From Verrucomicrobiia bacterium (GTDB lineage Bacteria > Verrucomicrobiota > Verrucomicrobiia > Limisphaerales > DSYF01), in the NCBI GenBank assembly GCA_035765895.1, contig DASTWL010000089.1, forward strand, positions 62,001 through 126,000: DNA of 64,000 bases. The letters are read 5' to 3'. The notes beneath the pieces are model-generated. The model had not been told where the DNA came from and made no database searches. It saw only the letters and a list, made by a program, of their open reading frames with translations. Below, piece after piece: positions 37,351 through 45,117 of the stretch (positions within the stretch are counted from its first letter, which is position 1; each line of letters begins with the position of its first letter). The position numbers and the translations under genes were made by a program.

Positions 37351-39603
37351 TCACTGGCCCTTGCTGAGAATTCCGACGAACCCGCCGCCGGGAGCGAGTG
37401 AAAGCGTCAACACACCTTTGGAATCCACCCTGGAGGTGGATTCCACCACCGCCTGATAATCAGAAAACTTTGGATCGTCCGCAAAACTGCGCAGCGTCCA
37501 TTTTTTTCCGAGCAAAAACTTCAACGGCACGTTCAGCGAGGCGGCGGCATCGCCGTTCATCGCGGCGAGATACCAGCATTCACCCGAACGACGGGCAATG
37601 ACGGTGAATTTGCCCACCTCGGCCTTCAGCACCACGGTTTCATCCCAAACCGTTGGCATTCCGCGCAGAAATTCAATCCCCGGCTGGTCGCGATAGTTTT
37701 TCGGGCTGTCACACAACACCAGCAGCGGGCTCGGATAAATCACCGTCATTGCAAGCTGCCGTGCGCGCGTGCCCATGACCTGCGTCGGCGAGGTGATTTT
37801 GAAATCCTTCGGCGCGCGATTGAGAAAACCGCCCGGCGTGAAATCCATCGGCCCGAGCAACGCGCGGGTGAACGCCAGATTGATGGTGTGCTGCGGCGTG
37901 ACGACGCCCCTGCCAAACTTGTTGTATTCGTTGCCGAGCACGCCCTCCTGCGTGATGAAGTTCGGATAGGTGCGCGCCAGTCCCGTGGGTTTGTATGTGC
38001 CGTGGAAGTCTATCAACAAATGATACTTCGCGGCGGTCGCGAGAACTTTCTCGCACCATTGGACGGTCTCCTGCGACTGGCTGTTGAGGAAATCAATTTT
38101 AACTCCGGCGAATCCTTGTTCCGCAAGATACTTCAGCGCCGCTTCCACCCCAAACGTCTCGATGTCGAGCGAGTGCGCCCAGATGAGCAGCCGGACGTTC
38201 TTCGACTTCGCATACGCCATCAGTTCGGGAATGTTCACTTCCGGAACGGGCTTCCGGAAATCTCCGTGCTGCGGGTTGGGCGGCGAGTGAAGCGATTTCA
38301 TGTAACTCGTCATTCCTTCATACCAATACCAATCCATCAACTGATACGGCCAGCCCATCTCGGCTGCGAAATCAATGTATTCCTTGTGCGACGGCGTCGT
38401 GCCACGCGCCTCCACTTTGCGGTGCGCGGGGTTGGCATCGTAGGGATTGACCCCCGTCCACCAAGCATCCCACGCGCACGCGCCGGGCTTGATCCATGAG
38501 ATGTCTGGCAACCGGCAGGGCGTTGCCAGCGTGGCGATCAGGTCCGAACCGGCCAACTCTTCAGCCGTCCGGCCAAACATCAACACGCGCCACGGGCTGA
38601 CGCGCGGAGCGGATGACATCACCAATCCTTTGCCATCCGAACGGCTGTCGAGCACGGCTTTTACGGCGGGCGTTCCCGTGCCGGCCAGTGACATGCCCGC
38701 CCAATCGAGCACATCGGATTCCGCGATGGCGAAATAGCCGGCGGGTGTTTCGAGCGCCAACGGCAGGACACTGCGATACGGACGGCCCGGCTGACCGCTG
38801 GGAATGGCGCTCAACTTCGTTTCGGGATATTCATTCTCCGCGCATTCCGATTCCCCGCCCACCCAGCAACGGTAATCATCCGCAAAGCGAAACTCCGTCA
38901 ATTCATTCGTCAGAACGAACTGCCCCAGGCCGGAACTTTCCGGCAGATCGTAACGAAACGCCACGCCGTTGTCATAAGCGCGCACAATCAAACCAAACGT
39001 GCGGTCCGGCGTGCCGCGCTCCTCCAACCTCAGCCGCAGTTCACGCCAGTGGTCGGGAACCATGCGGCGGTTGCCAAAAGGATTTTTCCATTCGCCGTTG
39101 TGCCGGGCTTTCGCGCCCTTCCGAATGACGGCCGCCGGGCCAAGTTTCGTGCCATCCTGAAATTCCAGGCCAAGGGGCGAGTTTGTGACGATTGTTTTGC
39201 CATTCGCCTCAACGCGGTAATTCAACCCGCCAGCGTCGGAGACAATCACCTTCAGTTCGCCGTCGGGGGAGACGGCCTGGCGTTCGGCGGCCGCGCCGTG
39301 AAATGATGCGGCGGCCACGCCAAGAATCACGCCCAGGAAGATTCGCGCGGCTTGCGTGATAGGATCACCGAGCACGGCTATGCTTCTAGCCAGCCGCAGC
39401 AGACTCGAACCAGCTGCGGCTGGCCGGCGACACAGCCGCGCTTTGACTCCGAAGTTCAAAGCGCGAATCGAGATTGGGAAAAGTCTCTCCCCGCCCGTGG
39501 AAACACCGGGAGTCGAAGCGGCGTGAACGCCGCGTTCCGATTGCATAGGTTGCGTGTCGCTCTGTTGCGCGAGGCTCAACAATTGGATGTCATTCATGGC
39601 CAT
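37351..39603 (-). CDS. secreted GH97 glycosidase
   Basis: A 750-residue protein. GH97 landmarks: N-terminal beta-sandwich with 'AVSPDGELKVIVSDAGGLNYRV'-type opening (landmark at about 109-130), 'YDLPESSGLGQFVLTNELTEF', barrel 'WAWDAWWTGVN'-like 'ACAWDAWWTG', 'MGWPYQLMDWYWYEGM', 'GVKIDFLNSQSQETV' and 'LIDFHGTYKPTG'. The 'KIDF' Asp is where retaining (alpha-galactosidase-type) members carry the nucleophile, so alpha-galactosidase is favoured over the inverting alpha-glucosidase SusB. The first about 75 residues are encoded by a multi-palindrome segment. A GTG at 39375 would give a normal signal peptide, but the ATG at 39603 has a good GGGAG 8 nt upstream. Confidence 0.9.
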   Translation of the reverse strand: MAMNDIQLLSLAQQSDTQPMQSERGVHAASTPGVSTGGERLFPISIRALNFGVKARLCRRPAAAGSSLLRLARSIAVLGDPITQAARIFLGVILGVAAASFHGAAAERQAVSPDGELKVIVSDAGGLNYRVEANGKTIVTNSPLGLEFQDGTKLGPAAVIRKGAKARHNGEWKNPFGNRRMVPDHWRELRLRLEERGTPDRTFGLIVRAYDNGVAFRYDLPESSGLGQFVLTNELTEFRFADDYRCWVGGESECAENEYPETKLSAIPSGQPGRPYRSVLPLALETPAGYFAIAESDVLDWAGMSLAGTGTPAVKAVLDSRSDGKGLVMSSAPRVSPWRVLMFGRTAEELAGSDLIATLATPCRLPDISWIKPGACAWDAWWTGVNPYDANPAHRKVEARGTTPSHKEYIDFAAEMGWPYQLMDWYWYEGMTSYMKSLHSPPNPQHGDFRKPVPEVNIPELMAYAKSKNVRLLIWAHSLDIETFGVEAALKYLAEQGFAGVKIDFLNSQSQETVQWCEKVLATAAKYHLLIDFHGTYKPTGLARTYPNFITQEGVLGNEYNKFGRGVVTPQHTINLAFTRALLGPMDFTPGGFLNRAPKDFKITSPTQVMGTRARQLAMTVIYPSPLLVLCDSPKNYRDQPGIEFLRGMPTVWDETVVLKAEVGKFTVIARRSGECWYLAAMNGDAAASLNVPLKFLLGKKWTLRSFADDPKFSDYQAVVESTSRVDSKGVLTLSLAPGGGFVGILSKGQ
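39389..39533. repeat. compound palindromic element embedded in the GH97 5' end
   Basis: Three perfect hairpins in tandem: GCCAGCCGCAGC/GCTGCGGCTGGC (39389-39400, 39413-39424), CGCGCTTTGA/TCAAAGCGCG (39437-39446, 39456-39465), and the self-complementary GCGGCGT-GA-ACGCCGC (39518-39533). No stop codon interrupts the GH97 frame across it. The last palindrome recurs exactly at 45034-45049. Confidence 0.8.
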
Positions 39604-39611
39604 TTCTAAAA

Positions 39612-39616
39612 CTCCC
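39612..39616 (-). promoter_or_regulatory. ribosome binding site bearing on the GH97 start
   Basis: GGGAG on the reverse strand, 8 nt before the ATG at 39603. It supports translation from the upstream ATG even though that places about 75 non-signal residues before the signal peptide. Confidence 0.5.
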
Positions 39617-39617
39617 G

Positions 39618-42506
39618 TCAGCGTGTCTTCAGAATAACTGTCGCCGGCTTCAGGCCATCGGCTTCGGCCTTGAGTTGGATTTTTTCCGCGCCGCCATTGG
39701 GACGCAGGATCGCAATGCAGCGCCCTTCGTAAGTCTTGCGCAGCGGCAAGCGGAAGCTGGATGCATCGTTCGGCGCGCCGCTGCCCGTGGCCGCAAGTTC
39801 CCCTGCTCCGCTGATGGTGAAACGGATGGGAATCGTCGCGTTCGGAACACGGTTGCCCTTTGCGTCCACGACTTCAACCGTTACATACGAAAGGTCATTG
39901 CGATCCGCGCGGATGACCGAACGGTCGGCAGTGAGCCGGATTCTATGCGGTTCGCCGGCGGTTTTCAGCGTGGTCTTCGCGACTTCTTTCCCATTAACCA
40001 ACCCGATGGCGCACAACTCACCCGGCTGGTAAGGCACATTGAACTTCGCCGTGAGTTTCGTCGCGGCGGAGACCGGTTTCTCACCAATGACTTTGCCGTT
40101 CAGTTCGAGGCGAACCGTGTCGCACCGGGAATAGACATTGACCTGCAAGGGCTTTCCTTCGTGGCCCGGCCAGTTCCAACTGCGCGTCTCGTCCGGCCAG
40201 CCCCAGCCGCTGACGTTCTCGTGAATCCCTTCGGGAACGGGCGTGTGAACGGCCATCTCGATCGGACTGCGACGCCAGACCACGTCGCGAGAGTAGGATT
40301 GCGGCTTCTTGAACCCACACACGTCAATGTCGCCGCACCACGCATTATACCACGGCCACGGTTTGAGGAAGCTGTCCTTCTCGTTGCTTAACCAGGTATG
40401 GCCGATCCCCGATTCGCCGAAGTAATCCATCGCCGTCCAAACGAAGTCGCCGATGATGTAAGGATGCTTTTCCACGAGTGTCCAGTAGTCGAACAGGTCC
40501 TTCGGATACGATTCGCTGGCAAACATCACGCGCTTTGGATTTCGCGCATGATCAGATTCGTATTTGTCCGGGAGATAATTATAGCCGCCAATGTCGAGAT
40601 GTGTGAATGCCACATCGGAAAGCTGATTCCAATTCCGGCTCACGTTGCCCCAATCCGAGCAGATCGCCTGCGTGATCGGCCGCGTTGGGTCGTGTGAGAG
40701 GACAGCTTTACGCAGCAGCTTCTGCGTCGCCTCGGCGCGGAACTGTTCGGGGATTTCGTTGCCGATGGACCACACCACGACGCAGGGATGATTACGGTCG
40801 CGGCGGACCATCGCCGCAATGTCGCGCTCTGCCCAATCCTTGAAATGGAGGTGATAGTCCTGTGGATTCTTGGCTTCGTTCCAGCCGTCGAACGCCTCGT
40901 CTATCACGAGAATTCCCAGCCGGTCGCACGCATCGAGAAATGCCGGAGACGGCGGATTGTGGCTGGTGCGAATGGCGTTGAAGCCATTCGCCTTCATCAG
41001 CTCGACGCGGCGCTCCTCGGCGCGATCAATTGTCGCCGATCCGAGCGGGCCGTTGTCGTGGTGCAGGCAACCGCCCTTGAGTTTGAGCATCTGGCCGTTG
41101 AGCCGGAACCCGTGCTCGGCGTCCACTTCGATTTTGCGGATGCCGAAATGCGTCGAAGTCTTGTCGAGCGTCTTGCCGTCTGCCGCGATTTCGATTTCCG
41201 CCGAATACAATTCCGGCGAATCCGGCGACCACAGCTGCGGCGAGCGGACTTGCATCGGCTGCTCCATGGTATTGGTTCCATTTGCGGGCAGATGCAATTT
41301 GCTCTCGCTCGTTTGAACCACTTTGCCTTTGGCATTCAACACGCGCGTGCGGACGACCACATCGGCGTCAGCGCCTCCGTCATTGCAAACTTCCGTCGCG
41401 ATCTTCACGACCGCCTTGTCTTTCGAAACCTCTGGCGTCGTCACAAATACGCCCCAGGTCGGCACATGAATCGGATCAGTGACGGTCAACCATGTGTGAC
41501 GGTAGATACCCGAACCGGAATACCAGCGGCTGTTCTTGCCTTCATTGCGGACGCGGACGGCGATGAGGTTTTCCACCCCCGCCGGTTTCAGATACGGCGT
41601 CAGGTCGAATTCGAAGCTTGTGTAGCCGTAAGGATGATTGCCGAGGTGCTGACCATTGATCCAGAAATCGGCATTCATGTAAACGCCGTCCAAGCGCACG
41701 ACCACCCGCTTGCCCTTGTTCGCCGGTGACAGTGTGAAGTGCTTCCGATACCAACCCGTGCCACCGACCACGTGCCCGGTGGACGCGCCGCCTTTGCTTT
41801 TGGCGGTGTCGAACGGACCGACGCGGATGGATTCCGCGCCGGCTTCATTGATACCGCCGTTGCCGCTGCCATCAAACACACGCACGGCGAGCACATCCGA
41901 GCCATCCCCGCGCACAAGCGCAGCGGGAACGCGATAACGCCGCTGAGTATCCCAAGCCGTGCGGTAGTCGGGCGGGAACGATCCCGTGCCGCCGATGCGT
42001 TCGCCGTTCAGGAACGTCTCGTCCACATCATCAACACAGCCAAGCAACAGGTCGAAATCCTTGCCTTTGCACTCGGCGGGAATTCCGATGCGCCGGCGAA
42101 ACCAGCCATAGACATTGTCGTTGGTATAATTCGAATGATGCTCCCAATTGTCCGGCAGAGCGACCGGCTGCCAGGAGCCGTCGTCTAACTCGCGCCCCTT
42201 CCACGCAGCGTCGTCGCCTTTATGAAATTGCCATTTGCCAGGCACAACTGACAGCTCCGCAACCGAGGATTCGCCCGGCGGCAAATCCTCAATGCTCCAG
42301 TCATGCGGCACGTCGAGCACACGCCACGTGGAGTCGTCGAACGTCACCGCTTCTGCGCCCGGCGCATCCGCGCGCAGGAAACGCCAGCCGGAATCGAAGG
42401 AGCAATCTCGACCATTGCCGGCGGGCGCCGCCCAAACGCCGCAGCACCATCCGGCCAGCACTGCCGCAAAAACGCATGTAACGACACGCTTGGCCATCAT
42501 GCTCAT
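39618..42506 (-). CDS. secreted GH2 beta-galactosidase-type enzyme
   Basis: A 962-residue exported protein (signal peptide about 1-27, ...CCGVWAAPAG). Acid/base E584 lies in 'VVVWSIGNEIPEQF' and the nucleophile is probably the Glu of 'MFASESYPKDLF'. 'FNAIRTSHNPPSPAFLDACDRLG' is the usual GH2 barrel strand. The N-terminal jelly roll is interrupted: after 'WRVLDVPHDWSIEDLP' a second galactose-binding-like domain (about 88-240; 'VPGKWQFHKGDDAAW', 'VDETFLNGERIGG') is inserted before 'GGTGWYRKHFTLSP'. C-terminal DUF4982-like and Ig domains follow. Start at 42506 chosen; 42500 and 42497 are also possible. It is 13 bp after the CE1-GH29 gene. Confidence 0.93.
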   Translation of the reverse strand: MSMMAKRVVTCVFAAVLAGWCCGVWAAPAGNGRDCSFDSGWRFLRADAPGAEAVTFDDSTWRVLDVPHDWSIEDLPPGESSVAELSVVPGKWQFHKGDDAAWKGRELDDGSWQPVALPDNWEHHSNYTNDNVYGWFRRRIGIPAECKGKDFDLLLGCVDDVDETFLNGERIGGTGSFPPDYRTAWDTQRRYRVPAALVRGDGSDVLAVRVFDGSGNGGINEAGAESIRVGPFDTAKSKGGASTGHVVGGTGWYRKHFTLSPANKGKRVVVRLDGVYMNADFWINGQHLGNHPYGYTSFEFDLTPYLKPAGVENLIAVRVRNEGKNSRWYSGSGIYRHTWLTVTDPIHVPTWGVFVTTPEVSKDKAVVKIATEVCNDGGADADVVVRTRVLNAKGKVVQTSESKLHLPANGTNTMEQPMQVRSPQLWSPDSPELYSAEIEIAADGKTLDKTSTHFGIRKIEVDAEHGFRLNGQMLKLKGGCLHHDNGPLGSATIDRAEERRVELMKANGFNAIRTSHNPPSPAFLDACDRLGILVIDEAFDGWNEAKNPQDYHLHFKDWAERDIAAMVRRDRNHPCVVVWSIGNEIPEQFRAEATQKLLRKAVLSHDPTRPITQAICSDWGNVSRNWNQLSDVAFTHLDIGGYNYLPDKYESDHARNPKRVMFASESYPKDLFDYWTLVEKHPYIIGDFVWTAMDYFGESGIGHTWLSNEKDSFLKPWPWYNAWCGDIDVCGFKKPQSYSRDVVWRRSPIEMAVHTPVPEGIHENVSGWGWPDETRSWNWPGHEGKPLQVNVYSRCDTVRLELNGKVIGEKPVSAATKLTAKFNVPYQPGELCAIGLVNGKEVAKTTLKTAGEPHRIRLTADRSVIRADRNDLSYVTVEVVDAKGNRVPNATIPIRFTISGAGELAATGSGAPNDASSFRLPLRKTYEGRCIAILRPNGGAEKIQLKAEADGLKPATVILKTR

Positions 42507-42519
42507 GACGAACAAGAAA

Positions 42520-45108
42520 TCAGGAACAAATCCTGAGTGCCAGAGCGATCTTGCCGTCAAACTTCTCCGGCAGCGAGACGTGCAGCCCGCTTGCGTCGTG
42601 CGTGAACTTGAGCTTCCCGCCGCCGAGCAACCGGACGCTGCGGACCCTGCCCGGCCAGCTTTCTGCTTTTGTTGCCAGCGATTTGACGGTGACCTTCCCG
42701 TCTTTCGGAATTTCCAGCACAATGGCGTAAAGTGATTTTCCGTCTTTCGACTGCGTGAAACGGATGTCTTCCGCCGTGAACGGTTTGTCGGACACGTCTT
42801 TCTGGCCATCGAACGTGCCCTTCTCGGCGACCTCGGTGGAAGGGCCTTCCCCGTATACTTTCCAGGGGCGGGTCGCGTAGATGGCCTCGCCGTTCACCTT
42901 CAACCACGCGCCGATTTGTTTGACGATTTCAATTTCCTGTTCGTCGGGCTGGCCGTCGCGGCGCAACGGCACGCTCAGCATCAGATTGCCGTTCTTGCTG
43001 ACGATGTCGGCGAGCATCCGCACGACCGACGCGGCGGGCGTGTAGCCTTTCCGTTCGTAAATTCCGCGGTCGTAATGCCACGAGCCGATGCAGGTGTCGG
43101 TCTGCCACGGCTGCGGCAAAATGCCGTTTGCCCGCCCGCGCTCAAGGTCATACACCAGCGCGCGGCGCTGCAATTCGTTCAACCATTTGCCGTTCATCAC
43201 GGCTTCGGTGCGGCCGTGTTTGTCGAGGCGTGTGTTGTAAAAATGCGCGGCGAGCTTCAGGCCGATTTCATCGGTGACGCCATGAAACGGCAGCACAGTG
43301 TCGTCGAAATAAATCTGATCCGGATGATAATCGTCCCACAGCTGCTGCGTGCGCTTGAAGAATTTCTCCATGTAGGCGGCGTCAGGAATGCTGCTGCCCT
43401 TCATGCCATCCCATTCCCATTGCAACGTGCTGCCCGGCGCGTGACTTTGCGCATACAGATCCTGCGGATCGAGGCCTTCCCACCATTGGCCCTTGCCGTC
43501 GGCCTTCGTCAGTTTGCCGTCGTAAGGCACGCCGGCCAGCGGGCCCCTCTTGTCCGCACCCTGGGCAACTTCATACCACGACCACGCGCGCGACGCGTGA
43601 ACACTCACACCGAAGCGCAGGCCGATCTTGCGGGCCGCCTTTGCCCAACCGCCGATCAAATCCTTGTGCGGCCCGATGGCGACGGAATTCCAGGGCTGAT
43701 ACTTGGAATTGAAATTGTCGAAGTTGTCGTGGTGGCTGGCCAGCGCCATGAAATACTTCGCGCCATTTTCCTTGTAGAACTTCAGCAGCTTGTCGGGGTC
43801 GAAGTGCTCCGCCTTCCAGACGTGGATCACATCCTTGAAGCCGTTGGTCGACGGGTGGCCGTATTCCTTGAGGTGCAAATTGTATTGCCAGCCGCCCTCC
43901 TGATACATGCCGCGCGCATACCAGTCGCCGTGCTCGGGCTGACATTGCGGTCCCCAATGCGCCCAGATGCCGAACTTCGCGTCACGAAACCATTCGGGTG
44001 TCTGGTAATTCGTCAGCGAATTCCAGTCCGGCTTGAACGGTCCGGCAGCGATGGGCGGCAGTTGCAGCGAATCGGCTTCCGCCGGTGCCTGGAAAATGCG
44101 TTGCGCGAAATGGTAGAGATTGTTCGCCCACGTCCCACGGTCGTGGGGTTGGTCATCCACGTTCCAGACATGCGGCACGTCATGCTGTTTCAGATAGACG
44201 TGGACGCGTTGGGAAATGTTGATGAGGCCGTCCTTGTTGCCGCAGGAAAGGTAAAGCAGCTTCAACTGCCTCCGCGCCGCGGCCGGATCGGGCACGAGTT
44301 CGACGGGCGGTTTGGTGTTCGGTGCGGAGGAAAATCCGCCGACCCACGCGAACTTGTCGAGGTGACCCAGCCCGAAATTGAGCGACTGGCCGCCGCCCAT
44401 TGAAAGCCCGGCAATCGCGCGCTGCTCGCGATTCGTGGCCGCGGAATATTTCGCCTGCATGGCAGGAATCAAACAGCCGATCAGATCGCGCTCGAACTTC
44501 GCAAATCCTTCCGCGTTTTCCGGCGAGAAGGTTTTGTCCGGTGGCGGCACGCTGTCGTCCGAAAGCGCGCGGCCGTTCGGCATCACGACGATCATCGGCA
44601 CCGCCTTCCCGTCGGTGATGAGATTGTCCACAATCGCATCAGCATGGACGTAGCCGCTCCATTCCCATTCGTTGCCGCCAATGCCGTGCAACAGACAGAG
44701 GACGGGATATTTCCGACCGTCCGAGTAGTCCGGCGGAAGGTAAACGACCGCCTTCCGCTTCCCGCCGGTGACGGTGGAATCGTATTCAAACACTTCGGTG
44801 TGACCTGCGATTTTGCCGGTGCGGGGCTTGTCGAAACCAGCGGGCGCATCCGGAAAGGCGCGCACGTCATCCACCGCAAGCACGACGGGGCGGCCGAAGT
44901 TGGCGCGGGCGCGTCCGGACGAAACCTGTTCCGGCTTTTTCTGCGCCAGCAATGCACCGGGCGAAGCTGCAAGCAGCAGGAGCACGGTCAGGCAAAAAAC
45001 CTGCACAAGATGCGACCGATCGCAGGCCGGACTGCGGCGTTCACGCCGCCGGGCCGAAACCATGGCAGTCTGGATGGATGAATTTGTCATAGAAATTGTG
45101 ATCCGCAT
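42520..45108 (-). CDS. bifunctional secreted CE1-type esterase fused to GH29 alpha-L-fucosidase
   Basis: An 862-residue exported protein. After a long basic leader (about 1-33) and signal peptide (about 34-55), residues about 95-340 form a CE1/feruloyl-esterase-like alpha/beta hydrolase: 'YPVLCLLHGIGGNEWEW', nucleophile S236 in 'AGLSMGGG', probable acid D293 and H322 in 'DQPHDRGTW'. Residues about 358-862 are a GH29 domain: 'DAKFGIWAHWGPQCQPEHGDWYARGMY', 'ALASHHDNFDNFNSKY' and nucleophile candidate D602 in 'PDQIYFDDTVLP'. Both catalytic sets look intact, so deacylation and defucosylation may be coupled. The leader contains the 45034-45049 palindrome. 9 bp after GH5. Confidence 0.92.
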   Translation of the reverse strand: MRITISMTNSSIQTAMVSARRRERRSPACDRSHLVQVFCLTVLLLLAASPGALLAQKKPEQVSSGRARANFGRPVVLAVDDVRAFPDAPAGFDKPRTGKIAGHTEVFEYDSTVTGGKRKAVVYLPPDYSDGRKYPVLCLLHGIGGNEWEWSGYVHADAIVDNLITDGKAVPMIVVMPNGRALSDDSVPPPDKTFSPENAEGFAKFERDLIGCLIPAMQAKYSAATNREQRAIAGLSMGGGQSLNFGLGHLDKFAWVGGFSSAPNTKPPVELVPDPAAARRQLKLLYLSCGNKDGLINISQRVHVYLKQHDVPHVWNVDDQPHDRGTWANNLYHFAQRIFQAPAEADSLQLPPIAAGPFKPDWNSLTNYQTPEWFRDAKFGIWAHWGPQCQPEHGDWYARGMYQEGGWQYNLHLKEYGHPSTNGFKDVIHVWKAEHFDPDKLLKFYKENGAKYFMALASHHDNFDNFNSKYQPWNSVAIGPHKDLIGGWAKAARKIGLRFGVSVHASRAWSWYEVAQGADKRGPLAGVPYDGKLTKADGKGQWWEGLDPQDLYAQSHAPGSTLQWEWDGMKGSSIPDAAYMEKFFKRTQQLWDDYHPDQIYFDDTVLPFHGVTDEIGLKLAAHFYNTRLDKHGRTEAVMNGKWLNELQRRALVYDLERGRANGILPQPWQTDTCIGSWHYDRGIYERKGYTPAASVVRMLADIVSKNGNLMLSVPLRRDGQPDEQEIEIVKQIGAWLKVNGEAIYATRPWKVYGEGPSTEVAEKGTFDGQKDVSDKPFTAEDIRFTQSKDGKSLYAIVLEIPKDGKVTVKSLATKAESWPGRVRSVRLLGGGKLKFTHDASGLHVSLPEKFDGKIALALRICS
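45034..45049. repeat. 16-bp palindrome shared with the GH97 5' element
   Basis: GCGGCGTTCACGCCGC, 7-bp arms and 2-nt centre, located in the leader-coding part of the CE1-GH29 gene. The identical 16-mer, in the opposite orientation, is at 39518-39533. It is flanked by GGCC at both sides. Confidence 0.75.
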
Positions 45109-45117
45109 TCCCCGCTC

